Positions 27,522 through 35,849 of a stretch of DNA of 64,000 nt are shown here, piece after piece. Within the stretch, counting starts at the first letter, position 1, and every line of letters begins with the position of its first letter. Under the pieces are notes generated by a model. That model worked only from the letters and a program-made list of their open reading frames with translations. It had not been told where the DNA came from and did no database searches. Both the position numbers and the translations under genes were made by a program. The stretch is from the NCBI RefSeq assembly GCF_001571305.1, contig NZ_BCTN01000009.1, forward strand, positions 62,001 to 126,000, in the 5' to 3' direction. This DNA is from Erwinia persicina NBRC 102418 (GTDB lineage Bacteria; Pseudomonadota; Gammaproteobacteria; Enterobacterales; Enterobacteriaceae).

Positions 27522-28400
27522 ATGAACCTGTGTTTTAAAAAAACAAGCCACAAAAATGACCGGGCTTATAAAGCCTGTCATCTGGCCCTGTTGACCGGAC
27601 TGAGCTTATTACTCTATTTTGCAGCACCGACTCCGGCCAGGGCCATACTATGGCCAACAGTTACTGAAGCGCGCATCACGCAATGCCAGGGGGCGTCGGA
27701 GGGGCCGTGTTCATCTGGTGTTATGTATGCAGGAAGGGTTGGGATGGTGGAACAGGGAGAACCTTCCGTCCCTTACAGACCCACAGACTCAATTCTGAAG
27801 TTTGTCGGTATCCACTGTTCGTTCGGCGGGAACGGCAAGCCGTTCACAATGTGCGCATGGGAGGACAATTCGGCGCACCGACCAAGTATGTCCGCCGGGT
27901 GCAAGTTTGCAGATACCTTTCACTGGGACATCGATGATGTCACCCAGTGTTCGTTCGGATCGAGTTGGGGCTTCCATAATGGGGCTGGTCCGGGGGCGGA
28001 ATGTGCGATGGCCGGTGTGCTGACAGGGGCGGGACTCGCCACGCCATGGGGAACATTTAACGCCGGGACCGTTGCTAATACAGGCGCTCGTAATTGTGTG
28101 CAACCCCCTGCGCCGGAAGAATCCTGCAGCGTCGGACCGCTGCAAGATCTGCAACACGGGACTCTTGGTCCTAACGCTAGCGATCAAATAACCATTTATA
28201 CAGACGTATCATGCGGTCCATCTCCAAATGTCACCATCGAGGGGGGAAACAGGCTAGTTCTGGGGCCTGGTGTCAGCACTTGGGTGTCAGTAGGGTTAGT
28301 TCCGGGGCCAAGACTGATGGTTAGATCTGATTTGACGATAACGGGCGCGAAACCGGGAGCCTACTCTGGTAATGCAATAATAATAGTGTCTCCTAACTAA
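27522..28400 (+). CDS. MrpH-like fimbrial tip adhesin, copy 2, 292 aa
   Basis: Paralogue of the preceding adhesin with the same 41-residue export signal and the same cysteine framework (IHCSFGGNG, CAWEDN, WGFHNGAGPGAEC, CSVGPLQDLQHGTLG). The signal peptide and the last 25 residues (TITGAKPGAYS) are nearly identical, while the middle of the N-terminal domain has diverged, as expected if ligand binding is under selection. The ATG at 27522 follows GGTGAAAAA; a start 15 codons upstream is in frame but has no homologue in copy 1. Confidence 0.82.
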   Translation: MNLCFKKTSHKNDRAYKACHLALLTGLSLLLYFAAPTPARAILWPTVTEARITQCQGASEGPCSSGVMYAGRVGMVEQGEPSVPYRPTDSILKFVGIHCSFGGNGKPFTMCAWEDNSAHRPSMSAGCKFADTFHWDIDDVTQCSFGSSWGFHNGAGPGAECAMAGVLTGAGLATPWGTFNAGTVANTGARNCVQPPAPEESCSVGPLQDLQHGTLGPNASDQITIYTDVSCGPSPNVTIEGGNRLVLGPGVSTWVSVGLVPGPRLMVRSDLTITGAKPGAYSGNAIIIVSPN

Positions 28401-28522
28401 TAGCGTTTGTATGGAACAAAAGCGCCGTTCACGGAATATGGACAATACCGCAATGCACCTGTTGCCAGTCAGCCTGAACAGGGGGATCATAGCGTATTGT
28501 GCGTTTTTGTTGAGTTAGCGAC

Positions 28523-29242
28523 ATGTTGATCAGTACCGATGCGGCAAGAACTTTCAATACGGATAGCCGTCTGGCCTGTACGCTGGCCGCCGTGGCCGGG
28601 GCGCTGAATACGGCAGCCTTTGAAAGTGTCGGTTTTTTTTCGGCCAATATGACGGGCAATATCTCTTCGTTGTCGGATCATCTGGCGAAGGCTAATCTGA
28701 CGGCGGGCATCTTCTTTCTGGCCATTGTTTTGTTATTTATCGCCGGTTCGGCTGTGTCGACCCTGATTATTAATGCGGGCCGCAGAAGAGCCATCAGTAC
28801 TATTTATGCCGTGAACATTTTTATAGAGGGACTGGCACTGGTGCTGCTGGGCGCGGTGGCTGGCTGGCTGCCGCTGGCATCACCGGGGGCGTTGCTGATC
28901 CTCAGTCTGAGCTTTCTGATGGGGCTGCAAAATGCGGTGGTCACCCGGATCTCTAATGCGCGGGTCAGAACCACCCATGTTTCCGGCACGGCAACCGATA
29001 TTGGTATTGAACTGGCTATGCTGTTTGACGTGCTGCGCCGGAAAGAGTCACCGCAGAATGCCCCGCAGTATCTGGAACGCCTTCGGCTGCACTTTTATAC
29101 CATCCTGGCGTTTTTACTGGGTGGCGTGGCGGGGATCTGGCTGTTCCACTGGCTGGGATATCTGTTTCTGATCGTCGTTGGTGCAGGGCTGCTCGCGCTG
29201 GCGCTCAACACCATGTTCAGCAAACGGGTCGTCGTATCCTGA
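28523..29242 (+). CDS. DUF1275 (YoaK family) membrane protein, 239 aa
   Basis: Six hydrophobic segments with the family landmarks GALNTAAFESVGFFSANMTGN near the N-terminus and SFLMGLQNAVVTRIS, then HVSGTATDIGIEL. Members are uncharacterised inner-membrane proteins, sometimes near stress or transport genes. Its first codons are also found as a fossil copy upstream of the second adhesin. No operon partner is evident. This DUF1275 'YoaK' name is unrelated to the E. coli 32-residue YoaK. Confidence 0.85.
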   Translation: MLISTDAARTFNTDSRLACTLAAVAGALNTAAFESVGFFSANMTGNISSLSDHLAKANLTAGIFFLAIVLLFIAGSAVSTLIINAGRRRAISTIYAVNIFIEGLALVLLGAVAGWLPLASPGALLILSLSFLMGLQNAVVTRISNARVRTTHVSGTATDIGIELAMLFDVLRRKESPQNAPQYLERLRLHFYTILAFLLGGVAGIWLFHWLGYLFLIVVGAGLLALALNTMFSKRVVVS

Positions 29243-29324
29243 GTCAATGAAAAGGCGTCACCATTTTCGGAATTTATGCTGTAGTTTATGCAGCAGAATA
29301 ATCATAACGGCAGAGGTGCCAGCC

Positions 29325-29621
29325 ATGAATAAAAAAATAGTCGGGTGCCTGATGCTGGCGCTGCTGACCGGATGCACCGCATCAGTGGGCAATAATTTCG
29401 ATGATGCCCAGTTGGCCAGTATCCATCATGATGTGACGACAAAGCAGGATCTGATCGCGCTGTTTGGTGAGCCTTCTTCAGACACGCCTTTTCCGCAGGG
29501 GCAGTCGATACTGATGTGGACGTGGAGCCAGGCGAAAACCGGCAGTACCACCGAAGGCAGAACCCTGACGGTTCGCCTGCAAAACGATAAAGTCAAAACC
29601 TGGACGGTGAGTAAAACCTGA
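29325..29621 (+). CDS. Small lipoprotein, BamE/SmpA-like fold, 98 aa
   Basis: Lipoprotein signal MNKKIVGCLMLALLTGC with lipobox LTGC (Cys17). The mature part has DDAQLASIHHDVTTKQDLIALFGEPSS, the pattern of the SmpA/OmlA-type domain, and a beta-rich end (LMWTWSQAK...LTVRLQNDKVKTW). The residue after Cys is Thr, consistent with outer-membrane sorting. Function unknown. It converges on the flagellin gene. Confidence 0.8.
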   Translation: MNKKIVGCLMLALLTGCTASVGNNFDDAQLASIHHDVTTKQDLIALFGEPSSDTPFPQGQSILMWTWSQAKTGSTTEGRTLTVRLQNDKVKTWTVSKT

Positions 29622-29662
29622 GGAGGGCGCGGGGACTCCTTTCTCCGCGCTGGTAGCATGAA

Positions 29663-31573
29663 TTACCCCTCCAGTAACGACATAATCATCTGCGGCGTCA
29701 TTGTCATCACTTTCGACATCAGCGATGCGCTCGACTGCTGCAGGATTTGCGCGCGGGTCAGCGCGGAAACCTCGGCGGCATAATCGGCATCTTCAATACG
29801 CGATCGTGAGGTGGCGAGATGAGTGGTCGTGGTGGCCTGCACGTTCTGTACCGACATCAGGCGGTTAGCGGCGGCACCGAGCAGCGATCGCTGGCTGTCC
29901 ACGCGACTGATAGCACGGTCAAGGGTGGCCAGCGGATCGTCCGGGTTACGGAGGCGAATTTCAGACCCGACCTCCGCAATGCTCATCTGGGTATTGTTGG
30001 TGGAAGCATCCGTGACGGCGGCCATCGTGGTGGCGAAGTAAATCTGTACGTCTCCCACGCCCTGCAGCGTTTTTAACAGCAGCGTATTGCTGCCGTCATC
30101 CTGATGAACCAGTGTGGCCGTTTTATCGACAGTCGCGCCGCGCACGTCCATATAATAGTTGCCGCTGGCGTCCAGGCGCAGCACATCGCTGAATGTGTTG
30201 CCAGCGGCATCACTGTAGCGGGTTTCAACATTGGCCGGGTCGAGGGTCACGATGGAGGTTCCCGTGACGGTCGACACGGCCGTAAAGCTGTTCTGGCTGG
30301 CGGTGCTGCTGGCCGTCACGCTTAATGTGTTGTTCGTCCCGTCGCTGCTGGCGCTGACGCTGGCATTGAAATACTGATAGTGACCGCTGCCGTCCGCCAC
30401 TTCCATCAGGTACTGCCCGCCGGACTGGACCAGACGGGCATCATTGCCTGCGACGGGGCTGCCGCCAGCATCGGTAAAGGTCACCGTCGCCGCGCTGATA
30501 TCGATGGCGGGCGTCTGCGTTACCTGGGCCGGCAGGGGGGAAAAATCGGTGTCCGGCTGACCGGTGGCCTGCGTTATCTGCGCCGTGACATTCCCGCTGG
30601 TGCTAAAGCGGATCCCGGCAGCGTAATAGACATTGTTCTGCTCAATATAATACTGGCCGTTACTCTCCGTGAGAGTGGGCGGCGGGCTGGCGGCCAGGGC
30701 GTTGCCGCTGTCGTCCAGGAAGTTAACCGACGGTAGAGGGCGGGCGGCAATCTCATCGACGGCGCTGTAGAGGGGCGTCATGCTGGTGGTGCCGACAGCG
30801 ACTGTGCCGCTGGTCGTCGCGGTTGTCCAGGTGGCGGCGTAGGATGCCGGATAAAACGCCGCCGTGCCGTCAGCAGCCGTTCCCTGTATGTAGAGCTGAT
30901 TGCTGGCGTTGCTTCTGACCAGTTGCGGAGAGGTCAGTGTTCCGTTGGTGTTATAGCTGACCGACACCGCTCCGCTGTTCAGCGCAATATTATTGGCAAT
31001 GCCGGTGAGGGTATTGACCGGTGAGACCGCGCCGCTGATACCGCGAATAATCAGGTCTTTTAACCCGAGTTGTTCAACGCTGAACCCGCGCGTTAAGTCG
31101 AGGTCGATTTTATTATTATCGTACGCCCCCACCTGTAAGCCCACTTTTCCCGCGCTACCGTTCAACAGGCTGATGCCGTTAAAGCTGGCGGTGCTGTTCA
31201 GTCGGTCGATCTCTTTCAGGTTGAGATTAATCTCGGCCTGAATCGCATCACTGTCGGTCTGAGAATAGGTTTCACTCACCCCCTGAACGGTCAGTTCGCG
31301 GATGCGCTGTAAGCGATCGTTAATTTCACTCAGTGCGCCTTCAGCGGTTTCAGCAAGCGACAGGCCGTCGGCAGCGTTACGCTGCGCCTGGGCGAGGCCT
31401 TTCTGCTGGCTGGTCAGGCGGTTAGCAATTGCCTGTCCAGCCGAGTCGTCGCGGGCACTGTTGATGCGCATCCCGGAGGAGAGGCGACGGATAGACTCAT
31501 CAAGGGCAGAGCTGGTTTTCAGGGAATGCTGCTGCACGACAAGCGCTGACACATTGGTTTTTAGACTTAGCAT
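29663..31573 (-). CDS. fliC: Flagellin with large variable domain, 636 aa
   Basis: The conserved N-terminal D0/D1 region (residues 1 to about 170; SALDESIRRLSSGMRINSAR, QGLAQAQRNAADGLSLAETA) and C-terminal region (about 545-636; SRIEDADYAAEVSALTRAQIL) enclose about 370 residues of Ser/Thr/Gly-rich surface domain with loosely repeated GQYYI or GNYYM units. The extreme C-terminus MTMTPQMIMSLLEG departs from the usual QANQ...VLSLL. It stands alone, with no chaperone or other flagellar gene nearby, yet has a near-perfect sigma-28 promoter. The symbol reflects family only; it may be a secondary flagellin. Confidence 0.9.
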   Translation of the reverse strand: MLSLKTNVSALVVQQHSLKTSSALDESIRRLSSGMRINSARDDSAGQAIANRLTSQQKGLAQAQRNAADGLSLAETAEGALSEINDRLQRIRELTVQGVSETYSQTDSDAIQAEINLNLKEIDRLNSTASFNGISLLNGSAGKVGLQVGAYDNNKIDLDLTRGFSVEQLGLKDLIIRGISGAVSPVNTLTGIANNIALNSGAVSVSYNTNGTLTSPQLVRSNASNQLYIQGTAADGTAAFYPASYAATWTTATTSGTVAVGTTSMTPLYSAVDEIAARPLPSVNFLDDSGNALAASPPPTLTESNGQYYIEQNNVYYAAGIRFSTSGNVTAQITQATGQPDTDFSPLPAQVTQTPAIDISAATVTFTDAGGSPVAGNDARLVQSGGQYLMEVADGSGHYQYFNASVSASSDGTNNTLSVTASSTASQNSFTAVSTVTGTSIVTLDPANVETRYSDAAGNTFSDVLRLDASGNYYMDVRGATVDKTATLVHQDDGSNTLLLKTLQGVGDVQIYFATTMAAVTDASTNNTQMSIAEVGSEIRLRNPDDPLATLDRAISRVDSQRSLLGAAANRLMSVQNVQATTTTHLATSRSRIEDADYAAEVSALTRAQILQQSSASLMSKVMTMTPQMIMSLLEG

Positions 31574-31607
31574 GATCCTGCCCGACCCTCATTTTTCCTG
31601 ATAACGG

Positions 31608-31634
31608 TTATCGGCATCGGATCAAAAAGTTTTA
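31608..31634 (-). promoter_or_regulatory. Sigma-28 (FliA) promoter of the flagellin gene
   Basis: On the minus strand TAAAACTT, an 11-base spacer and GCCGATAA match the FliA consensus TAAAGTTT-N11-GCCGATAA (6 of 8 and 8 of 8). The -10 box is 35 bases upstream of the flagellin ATG. Confidence 0.9.
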
Positions 31635-31680
31635 CGGGAAATTTTGCTTAAGGAAGGAAACGGGACTGAGAGAGGGGAGC

Positions 31681-31754
31681 TGGAGCGGCCAACGGGAATC
31701 GAACCCGTGTCATCAGCTTGGGAAGCTGAGGTAATACCATTATACGATGGCCGC
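31681..31754 (-). tRNA. tRNA-Gly(CCC)
   Basis: A 74-base cloverleaf with encoded CCA. Acceptor GCGGCCA pairs with TGGCCGC, the anticodon stem TCAGC/GCTGA encloses loop TTCCCAA giving anticodon CCC, and the T arm holds GGTTCGATTCC. It reads GGG codons. It separates the flagellin from the nucleotidyltransferase/dGTPase block and is a plausible integration hotspot, though I found no flanking repeat. Confidence 0.95.
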
Positions 31755-31823
31755 AGAGCGGAAAGGATATTAGCACAACTCTGACAGGAAATGTTGAGTC
31801 ATATCAAAGATAATCAGCACCTC

Positions 31824-32630
31824 TCATCCTTTCCCTGGGTTATCGTTAAAATGAAACGCCAGCTGACATTCTCTTTCATTGATGTTTATCTTCAGATCGC
31901 CCGTCGGGCTGGCCCGATCCAGGTAGCGCATCAGTTCGGTAATCTGGTCGGCGCTGAACGAGTTTGTGCGGTAATGTGTCCTCTCATAGCGCCACAGCAG
32001 CTCGAACTCAACCTGCTTAAGTCGTTGAGCGAGATACTGACAAAGCTCCGGTCCCAGCACTTCAACGCGTTTGTTGTAGATAGTACGAAGGATTTTAATC
32101 AGTGAACCGGTTTCATTAGGTGTTTGGCCGAAAACCAGTTCCAGACGGCGGTCGTTCAGATCGTCCAGATAGTTGTCCGGGCTGATCACCTGACGTTTGT
32201 TAACGTCATAGAGGATCGCATCCCACGTCATCAGCGTTGTTTTAAACAGGCTGTTTGCATCTTCCAGTGGGATCAGATTTTCTCTAAAAGCCCAGGTGTC
32301 GGACAGGCACCAGATATCATACTCCATCGCGTGATAGCGAAAACGGATGCCACCAAATCGGGTCATTGCAGGCTGTGACACACCCAGGGTAGAGAGAAGC
32401 TGTAATAAACTCTCGCGGTTGCTGTCGACCACGATATCAATATCAGAGGTAAATCCTTTGCGACCAAAAAGCCCGATATCGCGGATCATCCCGCCGAAAA
32501 TCCATGCGCGGCTGTGCGCTGCCAGCGCGTCGATTAACACCCCGGCAGCCTGACCTTCACGGCGACAAAGGAAAAAGCGTTCGATACGGCGTTTAAGATG
32601 CTTCTGGCTCTTGACGACATTCGTATTCAT
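31824..32630 (-). CDS. Nucleotidyltransferase with polyA-polymerase/CCA-type head domain, 268 aa
   Basis: The N-terminal half carries the nucleotidyltransferase signature: IFGGMIRDIGLFGRKGF followed by TSDIDIVVD, giving the GG and DxD metal-binding residues near positions 46 and 63-65. The C-terminal half is helical with IKILRTIYNKRVEVLG. It lacks the long body domains of PcnB and Cca, so it is a short, atypical member. Its start overlaps the 3' end of the decayed dGTPase gene by 38 bases, so the two once formed an operon. Substrate unknown; dNTP- or tRNA-related modification is possible but unproven. Confidence 0.75.
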   Translation of the reverse strand: MNTNVVKSQKHLKRRIERFFLCRREGQAAGVLIDALAAHSRAWIFGGMIRDIGLFGRKGFTSDIDIVVDSNRESLLQLLSTLGVSQPAMTRFGGIRFRYHAMEYDIWCLSDTWAFRENLIPLEDANSLFKTTLMTWDAILYDVNKRQVISPDNYLDDLNDRRLELVFGQTPNETGSLIKILRTIYNKRVEVLGPELCQYLAQRLKQVEFELLWRYERTHYRTNSFSADQITELMRYLDRASPTGDLKININERECQLAFHFNDNPGKG

Positions 32631-33851
32631 AGAGCGATTTTAACTCATCATGAAGGTCCATCAAATAACTGTCCGTCATCCCTGCAACCGCATCGGTGAG
32701 CAGCTGTGCTTCTTTGTACAGCCGGGGCAGCGGATTATGGGGATCTTCAAAGATACGCCGGTAATTTTCTGAGATGCGCCCATAGGCGTAACGGCCAAAA
32801 GGGGTGTCTGAGCGATACGTAGGCAGAGGGGTAAAACCGGCTTCGCACTGGGCACGCTTATTATCTTCTTTTTTTTTCTGTCGGTGTTTTATGCCCGTGA
32901 ATGCCGAGCCACAGCATATCCATCAGTCCCTGAATATAGTTCGAACCCTTCAGCTCCAGTTCCAGAACGGAACGATGCCGATAGCCCCGCGTTCTGTCGA
33001 ACTCTTTCAGCGCTTCACATAGCTGATGGCCCCGGCTGACCCTCATTAAGTCCTCAAAGGTACAACAAGGCTGCATAAGCACGTGGTGATAATCCCTGAA
33101 AGCGTCAACGGCCGCATTGATCAGGGCACTGACGGCATAGACCCGGAACATTTGCATACTCATATCGTTAAGTTCAGCGGGAGAGAGCCCATTGGTATGC
33201 GTGTTCCATTGGCGATTTTTTAATTCCGTCTGGCTTATCAGCGCGTCAATCACCTCATCACCTTGATGCCAGCACTGAAGAAAGCTGATGAGATCGTGAT
33301 AGGAGGCAAGTCCTTTCTTCACGGTATCTTCAGCATCCAGTACGGAATAAGCGATATCGTCGCAGGCCTCCATCAGGTAGGTCAGTGGATGACGCACCCC
33401 TTCTTTGAGCCCGGTTTTTTCCCACACCTCTTCAACCACGCCGGCTTCAGAATAAAAAAAACCGTGTTTCGTCCATGGGGTTTGATTCTTGCAACAGGAG
33501 GAACGGGGGTATTTTATCAGGGCGGCCAGCGTTGCGTAGGTGAGATTCAGTCCGTACTGATCGTTGAGGATCTGTAACTTTGTCACCAGACGAAAGGTCT
33601 GTGAGTTGCCGTCAAACTGAAAGAAATCGTTGTAGAAGGTGTCTTGCTTGTTGACCAGTGGGGCAAGGTGGCGGATAAACCAGGCCCGCATAGCGGCCTC
33701 GCCCTGATGACCATAGGGCGGATTGCCTTAGTCATGAGCTAAACCGATCGCTGCCAGCCGCATACCGATGCCTCGGGCAAAATTGGCCACTTCGTGTGAA
33801 TGGGTTAAGCGGGTCCGTATGCTGTCATAAATTTCAGTAAAGCAATCTATT
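32593..33851 (-). pseudogene. dGTPase (Dgt-like HD hydrolase), degraded
   Basis: Similarity to dGTP triphosphohydrolases runs across three broken pieces. Near the 5' end SIRTRLTHSHEVANF and LAHD (33731-33736) give the HD-domain metal ligands, but the next codon (33728-33730) is TAA, followed in frame by GNPPYGHQGE. The main open part spans 33691-32861. At a run of nine A (32869-32877, T on the plus strand) the frame is lost; removing one A restores RYAYGRISENYRRIFEDP and continues to a stop at 32593. The first 60 or so residues of the family are missing. One sequencing error could explain the A run but not the stop and truncation together. Confidence 0.85.
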
Positions 33852-34020
33852 TATTTGGCTTAAGGCGATAAAAATTGGAACGATAGCCGCATTTATTTCG
33901 TATTCTGCGAGGTTTTTGTCTGTAAAAAGCCACATAAAAACCGACACAGGGGCCGGTTACGTTTTTGCCGGGGCAGAAGAATTATACCATCAGGTTAGCG
34001 GAGGCCTCATCCCTTGAGCG

Positions 34021-34101
34021 CTAGAACCAGAGATAAGTGGCCAGACAGTATGCCAGGGTCAGTGACAGCAGAATCAGCTCTGTGGGTTTGATCAGGTACA
34101 T
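34021..34101 (-). CDS. Candidate 26-aa single-span membrane peptide
   Basis: MYLIKPTELILLSLTLAYCL plus six residues forms one convincing membrane helix. GGAACGACC precedes the ATG at 34101. It lies in the 3' region of the diguanylate cyclase and would be the next gene on the strand. No known family is recognised, and chance cannot be excluded at this length. Confidence 0.3.
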   Translation of the reverse strand: MYLIKPTELILLSLTLAYCLATYLWF

Positions 34102-34183
34102 GGTCGTTCCGTGCAGTTCAGGATGAGTGCTACTTACATCGGTCCTTTTGCCTGAAACTTTAGTCAGTTCACCACCCATGTCA

Positions 34184-35206
34184 CTAAAGTCCCTGACCGC
34201 AGGCCAGATTCTGTTTGCGTCGATCTTTATCCTGATACATGGCGGCATCGGCATCCCGCACCGCACTGTCCGGCGTACTCAGGGCCGGGTCCACGCTGAC
34301 CAGGCCAATGCTGGCACCGGCATACTCTATCTTCGCGACAGAAAGCTGATAGCTACCGCTCAGGATCGCCGAGATGCGCTGCTTCAGCGTGGCGGCAGCG
34401 GTGTCATCCTGCGAGGTAACAGTAGTGGCAAGGATAAATTCGTCGCCGCCCAGACGCCCCAGCACGTCGTCTTGTTGTGTCACTGCTTTCAGCCGCCGGC
34501 CGATAGCCCGCAGGAATTCATCCCCGGTCTGGTGCCCGTAGCGGTCATTAATTTCCTTAAAGCCGTCCAGGTCAATAAACGCGACCAGCAGGTGATGGGT
34601 ATCATTGCGCGCATGGTTAAACAGCGCGGGCAGGCGGGCAAACACCGCGCGGCGATTGGGCAGTCCGGTGAGCTCGTCGGTGAAGCTGGCGGCGGTCAGC
34701 GTGGCGTTCGCTTCCTGCAACTCCTCTAAAAGCTGCTCTTTGCGAAGATACTGTGAAATAAGCTCGGCAAACAGCTGAAGAACCTGTTCGCCGCGCTGAG
34801 ACAGTGGCTGCCTGCGGGCGCTGGCCGCGCACAGCGTCCCGAACAGTGTGCCGTCGCCCATAACAACCGGGGTACTGACGTACGTGGTGATCCCCAGCGC
34901 CCTGGCCGCGTCAGAATCCCCCCAGATATCAGGTACCTCACAGGTGTAACGCCGCCCCTCGTCCAGGGCGCGCTTACACAGCGTATCCTGCCACGGCACC
35001 GTCAGTCCTTCAGGGATCTGCATTTTTCTGCTGTTACGCGCATACAGGATATGCTGTTCGTTACCCGCTTCGTCGATCCGCGTGAGATAGGTGGACTCCA
35101 TCTCGGTCACCAGCTCCAGCATTTCCAGCAATTGACGCACAAATCCTTCGAGGGTTTTTTCCGAGCCCAGCGCAGTCGAGATGCGCTCAATCAAATTTTC
35201 CTTCAT
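34184..35206 (-). CDS. GAF-domain diguanylate cyclase, 340 aa
   Basis: Residues 1-155 form a GAF sensory domain, a short coiled coil (YLRKEQLLEELQEANATL) links to the GGDEF domain. The active site RLGGDEF (253-257) and the substrate helix SFTDELTGLPNRRA are intact, so synthesis of c-di-GMP is expected. The inhibitory I-site is absent: the residue that should be Arg is Gln244 in QQDD. No signal peptide or membrane span is seen; it is cytosolic. Ligand unknown. Confidence 0.93.
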   Translation of the reverse strand: MKENLIERISTALGSEKTLEGFVRQLLEMLELVTEMESTYLTRIDEAGNEQHILYARNSRKMQIPEGLTVPWQDTLCKRALDEGRRYTCEVPDIWGDSDAARALGITTYVSTPVVMGDGTLFGTLCAASARRQPLSQRGEQVLQLFAELISQYLRKEQLLEELQEANATLTAASFTDELTGLPNRRAVFARLPALFNHARNDTHHLLVAFIDLDGFKEINDRYGHQTGDEFLRAIGRRLKAVTQQDDVLGRLGGDEFILATTVTSQDDTAAATLKQRISAILSGSYQLSVAKIEYAGASIGLVSVDPALSTPDSAVRDADAAMYQDKDRRKQNLACGQGL

Positions 35207-35525
35207 AGGTCAGATTTCCCGGGGCGTAAGGTGGAGGATAAATCGTGCAAAAGCTGTCATAGCAGAGAGCATTAACGCGTCGTTATTATTTTTTATCGGC
35301 GTGGTTCGCAGGGAGCATTATCCCTCTGTTCCGCGTTGCTGAGTCTATCACTGCAGACCAGAGGAAAACATTGTGAAACCGGGCAAAAAGAAAAGAGTTT
35401 GCGATAAACCGGGCCTGGCAGATAGCGAGCTGCTGCAAAAGCTTAGAGGATTATCTTAGATCCGCTGGTGCCGTCTTTCAGGTATCAATAGCGCTTATTA
35501 TAAAGGCGCTAAAAAGGAAGGGATT
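35207..35525 (+). other. 319-bp intergenic region with small ORF and -10 dyad
   Basis: Between the divergent cyclase and cupin genes. A GTG-initiated 28-codon ORF (35373-35459) with AGAGGA upstream encodes a basic peptide (MKPGKKKRVCDKPG...), possibly real. Further on, TAGCGC (35489-35494) and GCGCTA (35506-35511) flank a TATTATAAAG box, a plausible operator over the -10 of the cupin gene. Confidence 0.35.
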
Positions 35526-35849
35526 GTGCTGAAGGCAACATCATTATTAACCGGGGCAGCGGCGCTACCGCACACCTGGCGGTCGGTCATTCTCAGTCAG
35601 ATCGGACAGGCGAATGTGAAGCTGATCCGCATGGGCAAAGAAGGGATACCTGAGGAAGTGCATGAGCATTTTGCCGAGCTGCTGGTGGTGATCGAGGGGC
35701 AGATGACGCTGGAAATAGACGGACAGGGCGTGGTGCTGAAAAACGGGGACTATTTTGTGATACCGCCGGGCAGCCCGCATCGGGTGCTGCCCGGCAGTCG
35801 CGGAACGCTGCTGCTGGTTGATGCTGAAGCGCCGTTACCAGGCCAGTAA
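35526..35849 (+). CDS. Small cupin-domain protein, 107 aa
   Basis: Single RmlC-type cupin. The conserved motifs are present: HEHFAELLVVIEGQMTLEIDG carries two His and a Glu for metal, and FVIPPGSPHRV completes motif 2. The start is GTG at 35526, preceded by AAGGAAGG at ideal spacing. The 3' end overlaps the convergent SDR gene by 15 bases. No specific substrate can be named. Confidence 0.85.
   Translation: MLKATSLLTGAAALPHTWRSVILSQIGQANVKLIRMGKEGIPEEVHEHFAELLVVIEGQMTLEIDGQGVVLKNGDYFVIPPGSPHRVLPGSRGTLLLVDAEAPLPGQ

Noticed and set aside
34102-34266. N-terminal extension of the minus-strand ORF ending at 34021
   Set aside because: It overlaps the 3' end of the diguanylate cyclase in another frame and lacks a ribosome site; only the last 26 codons look like a possible peptide.
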